Below are positions 33,754 to 42,701 of a stretch of DNA of 64,000 nt, piece after piece. Where the stretch lies: assembly GCF_030409325.1 (NCBI RefSeq), contig NZ_JAUFPR010000004.1, positions 605,548 through 669,547 on the forward strand, written 5' to 3'. The DNA is from Mucilaginibacter aquaedulcis. Its GTDB lineage: Bacteria; Bacteroidota; Bacteroidia; Sphingobacteriales; Sphingobacteriaceae. The position numbers and the translations under genes are program-made. A model generated the notes under the pieces. The model was not told the origin of the DNA and did no database searches. It was given only the letters and a program-made list of their open reading frames with translations. Numbering within the stretch: the stretch's first letter is position 1; every line of letters begins with the position of its first letter.

Positions 33754-34164
33754 ATGATGAAAATGAAAACAAAGACTATTCTACTACTCTTATTTTTTGG
33801 CCTTTCTTTCGGTAACCTGAAAGCCCAAACAAAAGATGCTTCACAGATTAAAAAGGGAATGATCAAAGTAACCATTCTTTACCCGAACGGCGAGGGTAAA
33901 ACATTTGATATGGACTACTACACCAAGAATCATATGCCTATGGTGGCTAAACTCCTTAACCTGAAAGCTTACTCAATTGATAAAGGAATAGCCGGCGGCG
34001 CGCCAAATGCACCGGCCCCTTACCTGGCGATTGGCTACTTATATTTCGACAAACTTTCCGATTATCAAAGCGCTATCCCACAGCATGTAGATGAGATCAG
34101 GGCCGATTTTTCGAAGTACACCAATGTTACGCCTGTTATCCAGATCAGTGAGGTGGTTCAATGA
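33754..34164 (+). CDS. Secreted EthD-family protein
   Basis: 136 aa with a signal peptide (TILLLLFFGLSFGNLKAQ). The rest is an EthD-like dimeric alpha/beta barrel: MIKVTILYPNGEGKTFDMDYYTKNHMPMVAKLL and YLAIGYLYFDKLSDYQSAI. EthD is named from an ether-degradation cluster, but most members are of unknown function. A stable terminator follows. Confidence 0.85.
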   Translation: MMKMKTKTILLLLFFGLSFGNLKAQTKDASQIKKGMIKVTILYPNGEGKTFDMDYYTKNHMPMVAKLLNLKAYSIDKGIAGGAPNAPAPYLAIGYLYFDKLSDYQSAIPQHVDEIRADFSKYTNVTPVIQISEVVQ

Positions 34165-34194
34165 TATTTTCGGGATACCAATGGACTATAAAAG

Positions 34195-34230
34195 TTAACG
34201 CCTTGTGTTTTTAATAGCACAAGGCGTTAA
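34195..34230 (+). terminator. Hairpin terminator after the EthD gene
   Basis: A 13-bp perfect stem TTAACGCCTTGTG/CACAAGGCGTTAA with a 10-base T-rich loop, 31 bp after the stop. The following T-run is weak. Confidence 0.6.
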
Positions 34231-34284
34231 GTTGGATCTTTGATCCATTATTTTTTATTTCCACTTCATCAGCATTAACTGATG

Positions 34285-34716
34285 TTACGAATGGATGTAA
34301 GTTTTTAGTTGTTCAATGGTTTCTGCTTGCGATAATATAGTTTCGGTAACAAGGTCATTGATGGATATGATACCACACAGCGCGTCGTCAATAAAAACGG
34401 GCAGATACCTGATGTTGCTTTCGCTCATGATGTGCATACAGGTTTCGATGGAGTTATCCGGAAGTATGCGCGGCAGGCCGGTACTCATAATGTCCCTTAC
34501 CAGTGTTTCATGTGATGATTTGCCTTTCAGGATAACCTTGCGGGCATAATCTCTTTCGGTTAGTAAACCCACATACTCGCCATCATCTTCTAATACTACA
34601 ACCGAACCAATATTTTTCTCGGCCATTAATTTTAAAGCGTCTAAAACAGATGAACCGGCATCAATAGTAATTAAGCGGCCACCCTTGCGTGCAAGGATAT
34701 TTGAAACTTTTATCAT
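34285..34716 (-). CDS. Tandem CBS-domain protein
   Basis: 143 aa made of two CBS domains (LITIDAGSSVLDALKLMAEKNIGSVVV with GLLTERDYARKV; LPDNSIETCMHIMSESNIRYLPVF with GIISINDLV). Cytosolic. CBS pairs bind adenine nucleotides and report energy status; a stand-alone pair like this acts through unknown partners. Confidence 0.92.
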   Translation of the reverse strand: MIKVSNILARKGGRLITIDAGSSVLDALKLMAEKNIGSVVVLEDDGEYVGLLTERDYARKVILKGKSSHETLVRDIMSTGLPRILPDNSIETCMHIMSESNIRYLPVFIDDALCGIISINDLVTETILSQAETIEQLKTYIHS

Positions 34717-35013
34717 GGTAATCAGATTAAAATTGGGGAATTGGCTTTAAACAAATATAACAAAACAGAATTGAAAAGCAAACCAAAGTTTTTTATAAAT
34801 AGCAACAATTCAGCATTTTAATGTTTTAACACGCGTTATGTAGGACTAATAATTACAGACAGCTTTTACGTTTGCTTGACACTGTGTATGCCTTACGGAA
34901 TAAGAATAATATCTAATATTGCCAACTCAATTCTTAACAGTATTTTAACATGTATTGCTAAGTAAATTGATGATAAAATTCAATTACTATCGGTTAAAAT
35001 AATACATACTCAA
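34717..35013. other. AT-rich intergenic region, nothing recognised
   Basis: About 300 bp between the divergent CBS gene and the OMPLA-like gene. It must hold both promoters; I see no ORF, RNA gene or clear inverted repeat. Confidence 0.5.
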
Positions 35014-36057
35014 TTGACTACTTTACCCCTGAGGGCCGTTATAAAAAAAGCGGTTCGCGATATTAAATTCCTGACCTTGATTTGCTGCCTGCTGGGTTTT
35101 ACCTTGCCAGGTAGGCTGATGGCTAAAGCTACTATCTTGAATCTGTCATACCACTTTGTATCAGACTCACTGGCTGATTCTGTCTTGTTAAAAAAGCGGC
35201 TTATCAATAATGCATTTGATGATATTTTTGTACAAAACCTCAGGGCATCTGAGGGAGGTAATGACTACTTTAACAAGGTAAAAACGTTGCTCACTGCCGA
35301 TCTTCAACCCAACTTTATATTATTCAGCACGCCTAAATCAAGGTTTTTCGCGGTATTTACCCCACGGGTGAAGATTCGTTTGCTTGATTCAAGAGGAGCT
35401 CCCGTAAAATCACCAAGTTTTATGCCGGGCCTAACGGTGTTTTACCATCTTAATGATGATACTTACAAACCAAAGTTCTTATCGTTCGGGTATTCACATC
35501 ACTCCAATGGGGTGCGTGGGCCCTCGCTTAACCCCGATGGCAGCTTTAACCGCGACAGCGGCAAGTTTACTACCAACTTTTATACCCTTACCTATTATAC
35601 AGGTAAACGTGTAGATAAAAAGGACCTGATCATTAACCGTTACGATAATGTGGCGCTGGAGGTTCATGCCGGGCTGTTTGGTCTTGGTGCTTCTGAAGGC
35701 TTAAAAGATCATTACGGTTTTATCAGGGTTAACGGCAGCCGCATGTATAATTTTGCCAAAGCCTATGAAGATCCATTGGTAAAAGGGAAAAAGACCTACA
35801 AAAACTGGCAGCAGGTACGGTTTGATTTTACCTACATTGCCGATAAGTATGACAACTACTCGGCCGCTGATATTAAAAAGCGGCTTAACGTGAGCCTGCG
35901 TTATTATTACCAGTTCCCTTTTATGCCAAGTGCAGCACTGATGTTTGGCGGAGGATACCGCGGGCAGGATGATTATAACCAGTTTTTTGAGGATAGCTAT
36001 GGATACATCACCATAGGTTTGGCATCAAGCCTGGCGTTTAGTTTTCATCAGCACTAA
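35014..36057 (+). CDS. Outer-membrane protein resembling phospholipase A1 (OMPLA-like barrel)
   Basis: 347 aa from a TTG at 35014; no ATG allows the signal peptide (FLTLICCLLGFTLPGRLMA) to be kept. The mature part is beta-rich and ends in Phe/His-rich strands (YITIGLASSLAFSFHQH). FGYSHHSNGVRGPS (Ser161-His162-His163-Ser164-Asn165-Gly166) recalls the OMPLA catalytic segment around His and Ser in GxxHxSNG, and the following strand SGKFTTNFYTLTYY is in the same order. Phospholipase activity is therefore possible but unproven. Confidence 0.6.
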   Translation: MTTLPLRAVIKKAVRDIKFLTLICCLLGFTLPGRLMAKATILNLSYHFVSDSLADSVLLKKRLINNAFDDIFVQNLRASEGGNDYFNKVKTLLTADLQPNFILFSTPKSRFFAVFTPRVKIRLLDSRGAPVKSPSFMPGLTVFYHLNDDTYKPKFLSFGYSHHSNGVRGPSLNPDGSFNRDSGKFTTNFYTLTYYTGKRVDKKDLIINRYDNVALEVHAGLFGLGASEGLKDHYGFIRVNGSRMYNFAKAYEDPLVKGKKTYKNWQQVRFDFTYIADKYDNYSAADIKKRLNVSLRYYYQFPFMPSAALMFGGGYRGQDDYNQFFEDSYGYITIGLASSLAFSFHQH

Positions 36058-36211
36058 GCCCTAATGGCACCTGATTTTTATATAACCACATTTTTACATT
36101 GTCGGGCATAGCTACGGCAATTTATTTTTAAAAGAATCGTTTTAGCATTGAAAAAAAGCCAATATATTAGCCCGAGCTAATGATATATCTTAATTAATTC
36201 TAAAACTTTAA

Positions 36212-36883
36212 ATGAAGAAGATCTTTTTAGGCCTTATGGCTATTCCTGTGCTGCACTTTGGTGCGCTTGCACAAACCAAGGGATACAAGCCATTATTTGA
36301 TGGTAAAACCACTACAGGCTGGCACACCTACTTAAAAACCAACGTTACCGCATGGAAAGCCGTTGATGGCACCCTGCAGCTTGATCCTAATGCCGAAGGT
36401 CAGGGCGATCTGGTTACCAATGACGAGTACGAAAATTATGAACTGAAACTGGATTGGAAAATCTCTGAAACCGGCAACAGCGGAATTATTTTTGGTGTGC
36501 ACGAAGATCCTAAGTTTAGCGATACCTATTTAACCGGTGTTGAAATGCAGGTGCTTGATAATCAAAAAGCATCTGATAATAAAAAAGCCACTCACCTTGC
36601 CGGTTCATTATATGATTTGAAAGCTCCATCGGCAGATGTAGCTAAGCCTGCCGGCGAGTGGAACGCTGTTGTGCTGCGCAAAAAAGATGGTCACCTTACC
36701 TTTTGGTTAAACGGTACCAAAATAGTTGAGATCCAGATTGGCGGTGAGGAGTGGAAACAATTGGTGGCCAACAGCAAGTTTAAAGACTGGGCAGATTTTG
36801 CCAAATATCCAAAAGGACACATTGCCCTGCAGGATCATAACCACGAGGTTGCCTTTCGTAACATTTATATAAAACAATTATAA
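36212..36883 (+). CDS. Secreted DUF1080 (3-keto-disaccharide hydrolase-like) protein
   Basis: 223 aa. Signal peptide (GLMAIPVLHFGALA), then a concanavalin-like domain with the DUF1080 pattern: YKPLFDGKTTTGWHTYLKT, DLVTNDEYENYELKLDWKI, GNSGIIFGVHED, PAGEWNAVVLRKKDGHLTFWLNG and GHIALQDHNHEVAFRNIYIK. Members cleave 3-keto glycosides produced by sugar dehydrogenases. Here the GMC dehydrogenase and its small subunit follow on the same strand, 127 bp on, a coherent 3-keto-sugar unit. Confidence 0.88.
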   Translation: MKKIFLGLMAIPVLHFGALAQTKGYKPLFDGKTTTGWHTYLKTNVTAWKAVDGTLQLDPNAEGQGDLVTNDEYENYELKLDWKISETGNSGIIFGVHEDPKFSDTYLTGVEMQVLDNQKASDNKKATHLAGSLYDLKAPSADVAKPAGEWNAVVLRKKDGHLTFWLNGTKIVEIQIGGEEWKQLVANSKFKDWADFAKYPKGHIALQDHNHEVAFRNIYIKQL

Positions 36884-37010
36884 ATTAACAACATAAATGT
36901 GTTTAACGCCCGGCGTTTAATATATTTATGCCCACAAACCAACTTAACGCAGATGCATGTGTTAGCATGCATTTTCTTCTGCTAAAAACAGAAGATACAC
37001 TTGACATTAT

Positions 37011-38744
37011 ATGAGCGATCTACAAATCAAAAAATCAACAACTACTTACGATGTGGTAATTGTTGGTTCTGGTGCCGGTGGCGGTATGGCAGGCTATGTT
37101 TTAGCCAACGCCGGTGTAAAAGTATTAATGCTGGAGGCAGGCGCGTATTTTGACCCTGCTAAAGATTCGCAGCAGTTAAAATGGCCATGGGAGTCGCCTC
37201 GCCGCGGTGCAGGTACTACCCGCCCTTTCGGTGATTTTGATGCTGCCTTTGGCGGCTGGGAAATTGACGGCGAGCCCTACACTACCAAAGATAATACCGA
37301 ATTTTCATGGTTCCGTTCACGTATGCTGGGCGGCCGTACCAATCACTGGGGCCGTATCTCTTTACGTATGGGTCCAATTGATTTTCAACCTAAAGATGGC
37401 CTTACCGACAGCTGGCCAATAACCTATGATGATGTTAAACCATATTACGATAAGGTTGACAAGCTTATAGGTGTGTACGGTACCAAAGAAGGATTGGAAA
37501 ACGAACCTGATGGTATCTTCCTCCCTCCTCCTAAGCCAAGGCTGAATGAATTATTTATAGTTCAGGGCGCTAAAAAAGCAGGTGTTAAGATTATCCCTGG
37601 TCGTGGAGCGGTATTAACCGAAGCGCTTCCGGGTAATAAAGACCGTGGCGCATGTTTCTTTTGCGGTCAGTGCGGCCGTAGCTGTAAAATTTACGGCGAT
37701 TTCTCGGCATCATCATGTTTGGTAATACCGGCCCTTAAAACAGGCAATTTAAAGGTAATTACCAATGCTATGGTACGCGAGGTAATCACCAATAAAGAAG
37801 GTTTAGCTACCGGTGTATCATACGTTAATAAAGAGGATATGCAGGAATACCAGGTAAATGCCAAAACGGTTATACTTGGTGCAAGCGCCGGCGAATCGGC
37901 CCGTATCCTGCTTAACTCACGTTCGGCAGAGCATCCGGGAGGTTTGGCTAACAGCAGCGGTGTAGTTGGCCGTTATCTGCATGATTCAACCGGATCAAGC
38001 GCGGGTGGCTTTTTACCGCAACTGATGGATCGTAAACGTTATAACGAAGACGGTGCGGGCAGTGTGCACATCTACTCACCATGGTGGTTGGATAACAAAA
38101 AACTTGATTTCCCTCGCGGTTACCACATCGAGTACGGCGGCGGTTTACATATGCCATCATACGGTTTTGGCCACGGCATTCAGAATATGAATGGTATGGT
38201 ACCTGATCGTAATGGCAAAACAAAAGAGGCCGGAGGTTACGGCGCATCATTAAAAGACGATTACCGTCGTTTTTATGGTACCCAGATAGGTATGGCTGGT
38301 CGTGGTACTGCTATTGCCCGTTGGGATAACTATTGCGAAATAGACCCTAACGTAGTTGATAAATATGGTATTCCGGTATTGCGTTTCCACTACAAATGGG
38401 CTCCTGACGAAATTAAGCAGGCTAAGCACATGCAGGAAACCTTCCAGGAAATTATGCACAATATGGGCGCAATTTACGGTCCGCCGGCAGGCCCAGAAAC
38501 CAACTACGGTTTAGAGGCTCCAGGTAAGATCATTCACGAAGTAGGTACTATCCGCATGGGTAACGATCCTAAAAAATCGGCCCTGAATAAATGGTGCCAG
38601 GCTCATGATTGTAAAAACTTATTCGTGGTTGATGCCGCGCCGTTTGTACAGCAAGGTGATAAAAACGCTACCTGGACTATATTGGCCATGTCTATGCGTA
38701 CCGCGGAATACATATTACAGGAAAGAAAAAAATTAAACGTTTAA
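37011..38744 (+). CDS. GMC-family FAD oxidoreductase (glucoside 3-dehydrogenase large-subunit type)
   Basis: 577 aa. FAD-binding VVIVGSGAGGGMAGYVLANA at the start; GMC C-terminal HEVGTIRMG and NLFVVDAAPF. Between them Cys215, Cys218, Cys221 and Cys225 (CFFCGQCGRSC) form a cluster reminiscent of the 3Fe-4S site in FAD glucose dehydrogenases. It has no signal peptide of its own; the next gene encodes the Tat-signal small subunit that usually carries it out. Likely oxidises a sugar C3 hydroxyl, passing electrons to a cytochrome not encoded here. Confidence 0.9.
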   Translation: MSDLQIKKSTTTYDVVIVGSGAGGGMAGYVLANAGVKVLMLEAGAYFDPAKDSQQLKWPWESPRRGAGTTRPFGDFDAAFGGWEIDGEPYTTKDNTEFSWFRSRMLGGRTNHWGRISLRMGPIDFQPKDGLTDSWPITYDDVKPYYDKVDKLIGVYGTKEGLENEPDGIFLPPPKPRLNELFIVQGAKKAGVKIIPGRGAVLTEALPGNKDRGACFFCGQCGRSCKIYGDFSASSCLVIPALKTGNLKVITNAMVREVITNKEGLATGVSYVNKEDMQEYQVNAKTVILGASAGESARILLNSRSAEHPGGLANSSGVVGRYLHDSTGSSAGGFLPQLMDRKRYNEDGAGSVHIYSPWWLDNKKLDFPRGYHIEYGGGLHMPSYGFGHGIQNMNGMVPDRNGKTKEAGGYGASLKDDYRRFYGTQIGMAGRGTAIARWDNYCEIDPNVVDKYGIPVLRFHYKWAPDEIKQAKHMQETFQEIMHNMGAIYGPPAGPETNYGLEAPGKIIHEVGTIRMGNDPKKSALNKWCQAHDCKNLFVVDAAPFVQQGDKNATWTILAMSMRTAEYILQERKKLNV

Positions 38745-38768
38745 CAAGCCCATCCATAACAATTTATT

Positions 38769-39407
38769 ATGAACAGACGTGACTCCCTTAAAGCCTTAGG
38801 CTTAGGCACACTTTCGGCAGGATTATTACTGGAAGCCTGTAAAACCGAAACTAAAAAAACAGCAGAAGAAGCAGTACCGGCATCAGGCGAAGTGCCTCCC
38901 GGCCGCCAGCCTTTTGAAGTTGAGCGTGATAAAAAGCTAAATGCAGATAAGTTTTTTACCGCTGCAGAAATGGCCACAATAACCGTTTTGGGTGATATTA
39001 TTATCCCTAAAGACGAAAAATCTGGCAGTGCATCTGATGCTAAAGTGCCCGATTTTATTGAGTTTATTGTAAAGGATATTCCAGAGCACCAAACCCCAAT
39101 GAGGGGTGGCCTGCGCTGGCTTGATCTGCAATGCTTAAATCGCTTTGGTAAAACATTTACCGATTGCTCAAAAGCTGAGCAAATACAAATGGTTGACCTG
39201 ATAGCTTATCCTAAAAAAGCTACCCCGGATATGGCTCAGGGTGTTGCCTTTTTTAACCGCATGCGCGATTTAACCGCATCGGGCTTTTTCACCAGCGAAA
39301 TGGGTGTTAAAGATGTTGGCTATGCCGGTAACGCTCCAAACAAATGGGTAGGTGTACCAGCCGATGTGTTGAAACAATACGGTATGGAAAACGTAAGTTT
39401 TTCATAG
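38769..39407 (+). CDS. Gluconate 2-dehydrogenase subunit 3-family protein (Tat signal, lipoprotein-like)
   Basis: 212 aa. NRRDSLKALGLGTLSAGLLLEACK combines a twin-arginine motif and a lipobox-like LLEAC. The body is the gluconate_2-dh3 fold (FFTAAEMATITVLGDIIIPKDEKSGSASDAKVPDFIEFIV). Small subunit and probable Tat escort of the GMC dehydrogenase encoded 24 bp upstream. Followed by a strong terminator. Confidence 0.9.
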   Translation: MNRRDSLKALGLGTLSAGLLLEACKTETKKTAEEAVPASGEVPPGRQPFEVERDKKLNADKFFTAAEMATITVLGDIIIPKDEKSGSASDAKVPDFIEFIVKDIPEHQTPMRGGLRWLDLQCLNRFGKTFTDCSKAEQIQMVDLIAYPKKATPDMAQGVAFFNRMRDLTASGFFTSEMGVKDVGYAGNAPNKWVGVPADVLKQYGMENVSFS

Positions 39408-39427
39408 GCACCAATTTTAATAATTTT

Positions 39428-39459
39428 AAAAGGCCTGCAGATTTATCTGCAGGCCTTTT
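39428..39459 (+). terminator. Intrinsic terminator of the GMC operon
   Basis: A 13-bp perfect stem AAAAGGCCTGCAG/CTGCAGGCCTTTT with a 6-base loop and a T-rich tail, 20 bp after the stop. Confidence 0.85.
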
Positions 39460-39635
39460 GTGTTTTTTATATACTGGTTGAAAATAATTTAAATAAAAAA
39501 TTTTCTTTTAAGTAAATATTAAATAATTGATTATCAGATACTTGTTTGTTTTTGTGATATGCGATTATCATTTTTTTGTCAATTACCCATACCCCAATAT
39601 ACCAATTCGGCAATTTGATACGTTTATCTACTTTG

Positions 39636-39710
39636 TAGGTTCACACCTGCAAATAGTGATAAGGTTTAGGTTTAAAGCCCCCAAGCAGCGAGTGCAAGGG
39701 GGCTTTTATT
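39636..39710 (+). ncRNA. Candidate small RNA ending in a strong hairpin
   Basis: The 425-bp gap between the GMC operon and the GreA-like gene has no credible ORF. It contains TTTG (39614-39617) and CTACTTTG (39628-39635), close to a Bacteroidota promoter. About 40 bp later comes a hairpin AAAGCCCCC/GGGGGCTTT (39674-39682 with 39698-39706) followed by TATTTT. A transcript of about 75 nt would result. It could also be an isolated terminator. Confidence 0.3.
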
Positions 39711-39832
39711 TTAAGCCATATTTGCTTGCTCTCAATCTTAATAATTTGTTTTACTTTGTTGCTTTTTAATTGATGAGCCTCCTCGTTTTGGATGGCTTTG
39801 ATCTTCTGTTTGATATAATCTGATACCTGTAA

Positions 39833-40285
39833 ATGAGCGATCTGAAGAAAAAATTATATGACCTGTGTATAAGCTACGTGCGCAAAAGTATGGACGCCGC
39901 TGAGCTGGGTATCCAGGAGGCACAAAAAGCATCAAACGAAGATACCAAAAGCAGCGCCGGCGATAAGTACGAAACGGGCCGCGCCATGATGCAGCAGGAA
40001 ACCAACCGCAATTTGGCCCAGTTAAATGAAGCTAATAAATTATTGGTTGCCCTGAACCGGATCAGTACAAGCAGTTCCGCTGCCAAAGCCGAAACAGGAA
40101 GTGTAATTATCACCAGTAACGGTAATTTTTACCTGGCTATAAGCGCGGGTAGCTTATCGGTTGATGGCAAAACCTATTTCGCTGTTTCACCGGCTTCGCC
40201 TGTGGGTTTATTGCTGGCGGGTAAAACTGCGGGCGAAAGTTTTATGCTTAACGGCAAGCAATACCTTATTCAATCAGTAATTTAA
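39833..40285 (+). CDS. GreA/GreB-like protein
   Basis: 150 aa, cytosolic. The first half is helical and charged (MSDLKKKLYDLCISYVRKSM, then SSAGDKYETGRAMMQQETNRN), like the GreA coiled coil; the second half (GSVIITSNGNFYLAISAG, then VSPASPVGLLLAGKTAGESF) fits the FKBP-like Gre C-domain. Bacteroidota carry such a protein, often with unhelpful names. A role at RNA polymerase is inference. Confidence 0.65.
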   Translation: MSDLKKKLYDLCISYVRKSMDAAELGIQEAQKASNEDTKSSAGDKYETGRAMMQQETNRNLAQLNEANKLLVALNRISTSSSAAKAETGSVIITSNGNFYLAISAGSLSVDGKTYFAVSPASPVGLLLAGKTAGESFMLNGKQYLIQSVI

Positions 40286-40420
40286 TGATGTCTGGCATAA
40301 TATTCTCTGATTTTTAGACCAGCCAAAATAGCATCATAGGCCAATATTTTGTTTTAATTAACCGTTATTTTAACTGGTAAAAAAAAATAAAAATGTTCAT
40401 TCACAAATTCTTGCAGTAAT

Positions 40421-40448
40421 CATCAAATATCTATTACTATATTTGATG
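40421..40448 (+). promoter_or_regulatory. -7 element TATATTTG within a hairpin before the RRM gene
   Basis: TATATTTG at 40438-40445 matches TAnnTTTG, and the sequence CATCAAATA/TATTTGATG (40421-40429 with 40440-40448) forms a 9-bp inverted repeat over it, so a repressor could bind there. The RRM start lies 55 bp downstream. No clear -33 TTTG is seen. Confidence 0.35.
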
Positions 40449-40500
40449 TTAACAAAAGATGGCAAGCAAAATGATCTTGCTCATTATAAATTAAAGATTG

Positions 40501-40881
40501 ATGAACATATTTGTAGGAAGCCTTCCTTTTTCATTAGAGGAAGCCGATTTAAAAGAGCTTTTTGAAGCGTATGGTGAAGTAAGCACCGTAAAATTAATTA
40601 TTGACAGAGAATCTGGAAGAAGCAAAGGTTTCGGATTTGTTGAAATGCCTGATGATGAGGCTGCTCAAACTGCTATTACCGGCTTAAACGGCTCTGAAGT
40701 TAAAGGCAGGTCAATTGCAGTAAGCCAGGCAGAAGAGAAAAAACCAAGCGATCGCAGAAGCGGCGGTGGTGGTTATGGCGGCAACCGTGGCGGCGGTGGC
40801 GGCTATGGCGGCGGCAACCGTGGTGGTGGCGGTGGCTACTCAAAAGATAACAGAGGCGGCGGCGGTGGTGGTCGCTGGTAA
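40501..40881 (+). CDS. RRM RNA-binding protein with Gly-rich tail
   Basis: 126 aa from the ATG at 40501. One RRM (residues 1-80): RNP2 NIFVGSLPF, RNP1 KGFGFVEM. The tail is a Gly/Tyr/Arg low-complexity segment (GGYGGNRGGGGGYGG and similar), as in cyanobacterial and Bacteroidota Rbp proteins resembling eukaryotic glycine-rich RNA-binding proteins. Likely an RNA chaperone, perhaps cold-induced. Confidence 0.93.
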   Translation: MNIFVGSLPFSLEEADLKELFEAYGEVSTVKLIIDRESGRSKGFGFVEMPDDEAAQTAITGLNGSEVKGRSIAVSQAEEKKPSDRRSGGGGYGGNRGGGGGYGGGNRGGGGGYSKDNRGGGGGGRW

Positions 40882-40891
40882 ATTATAAATT

Positions 40892-40933
40892 AAAAGAAAA
40901 CACCGGAGGATGTTTCCCCCGGTGTTTTCTTTT
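40892..40933 (+). terminator. Intrinsic terminator of the RRM gene
   Basis: A 15-bp perfect stem AAAAGAAAACACCGG/CCGGTGTTTTCTTTT with a 12-base loop, 11 bp after the stop. Confidence 0.85.
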
Positions 40934-41100
40934 AAGATAATAAATCCCCTTTTATCGGTTTACAGGTCATTTGCATTTTGCGGGTACTTTACCTGCTTGA
41001 GCTTGCTTTATCAAAAAAGTACTATTTAATACCGTAATGCAATTCAAAATATTGGGTTAGGGTACAACCAAGTACTTCATGAGAGAATCTCTGCAAAACA

Positions 41101-42432
41101 CTAAGATTTTAAAGCACCATTTATAATTTCCAAGATTCCTTCATTTTTCACGATCCACATCCCTAATCGTTCCTCTGTAATACCCTTCTTAAGTTTATAA
41201 CTATTTATAGGATTGGTTTCTTCAAAAATAGTTTCCATATATCTGAAATTGATGTTTTCAATAGATGATAATTCGTGAGCAACCTCAACAATGTGAGTAG
41301 AAACTACAAAAAAACAGTTTCTTACTTTGGCAAATGCATCGATTATGGCGAGAGAGGCATCATACGCATCCTTGACATTTGTTCCCCTGAACAATTCATC
41401 AAAAATCACGAAAAGATCTTTTGACTGATTTAATTTTTCAGCTACATGTTTAACACGTAGTACTTCTTTATAAAAATGGCTATGTCCCTGTTCTACATCG
41501 TCGGCCAGATTTATCGTTGTAATCAAACCTTTAAATGTAGAAGTCGCCATACTTTTAGCTGGCACCGGAAAGCCTATTTGAGATAAATAAATTGCAATGC
41601 CAATTGATTTAAGCAAAGATGATTTTCCCGCCATATTAGTACCGGTAACAAAACATACATTTTTACCTGTGCTAAATTTTACGTCATTACTTTTAGCATT
41701 GACAATAAATGGGTGGAATAAACCCTTGATATTTAATTCCCTTTCAATACTTTCATCAATTACCGGAAGTGTGAAACCAAGGGCTTTACCGCTTTGACTA
41801 ACCGATTGATAAACATCTAACTGATAGGCAACGTTTAATAAAGCCTTCATTCGCTCATAAGCAAGCTGTCTGAAAAGATGGTCTGCTTTGGCTACATCCA
41901 AGGCGCTTCTACGAGGTTTCCTTATCAGTTGTTTTAGCCATTTAATCTCATCAGGATAAAAGGTGTTTAAAATTGTTGATCGAAAATCCTGTATCTTTTT
42001 TGGCACATTCCCCCGTAATGCCTCAGCAAAGTTTATCAGGCTATCAAGTATTGATAATGTACTTTCCACACCGGTTTTAATTACATAATGATCATTACTA
42101 TTGTAAAATGTATTGATGATTTTCTCTAAAAAGCGGGTTATACCGGAAAATGGCTTAGCATGATAACGTTTATTAAGATAAAACTCTACGAAATCATAAT
42201 CATTTCTATTTAAGCTGAGTTTAATATGATGTGCCTCAATGTATGAAAATACTTCAAGCCTTTCCTTTATGTGAGTAGGATTAGTGAGGGGCTTATTAAA
42301 CATTTCTTGCAATACTTCACTACCGCCAATAGTGCTTGTGTTGCTAAAAAGACTATATATTGACTGGCGGGAATTGTTGTTATGAAATATGGCCAAATCA
42401 TTTAGCGTTTGCCTGTCTATATCAAAATTCAT
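41101..42432 (-). CDS. MutS-like ATPase lacking the mismatch-recognition domain
   Basis: 443 aa. N-terminal helical core/clamp (ILARK-type region, GSEVLQEMFNKPLTN) and a complete MutS ATPase: Walker A VTGTNMAGKSSLLKSIG, then FSHFYKEV-like HSHFYKEVLRV, Walker B FVIFDELFRGTN, and VVSTHIVEVAHEL. MutS domain I (with the Phe-x-Glu mismatch motif) is missing, as is a Smr domain. It belongs with short MutS paralogues of Bacteroidota whose role is unknown. Codon choice looks more AT-rich than its neighbours. Confidence 0.85.
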   Translation of the reverse strand: MNFDIDRQTLNDLAIFHNNNSRQSIYSLFSNTSTIGGSEVLQEMFNKPLTNPTHIKERLEVFSYIEAHHIKLSLNRNDYDFVEFYLNKRYHAKPFSGITRFLEKIINTFYNSNDHYVIKTGVESTLSILDSLINFAEALRGNVPKKIQDFRSTILNTFYPDEIKWLKQLIRKPRRSALDVAKADHLFRQLAYERMKALLNVAYQLDVYQSVSQSGKALGFTLPVIDESIERELNIKGLFHPFIVNAKSNDVKFSTGKNVCFVTGTNMAGKSSLLKSIGIAIYLSQIGFPVPAKSMATSTFKGLITTINLADDVEQGHSHFYKEVLRVKHVAEKLNQSKDLFVIFDELFRGTNVKDAYDASLAIIDAFAKVRNCFFVVSTHIVEVAHELSSIENINFRYMETIFEETNPINSYKLKKGITEERLGMWIVKNEGILEIINGALKS

Positions 42433-42701
42433 AACATGATTGTAAGAGGTGCTTAAAACTAAACTTCTGATATTAATTAATACTAAGATTAGCCGCTGCT
42501 GACAAGTGTTGGTTTATACATCAACGCATAAAATACTATTGTAGTTTCCATGCGGTATTATTTAATAAGTTAAAAATAATCATCGATGCTTTTACCAAAA
42601 ATGCCTAACTTGATATGTTTATTTTGCCCTATCAGCAACGCAAATCGTAGTATCATCGTAATGATAGCGTACCTATAATTCAACAATAAAAATCAATCCC
42701 A

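Noticed and set aside
39527..39769. 80-aa plus-strand ORF in the gap before the GreA-like gene
   Set aside because: Aromatic-rich translation of AT-rich DNA crossing a terminator-like hairpin; no recognisable features.
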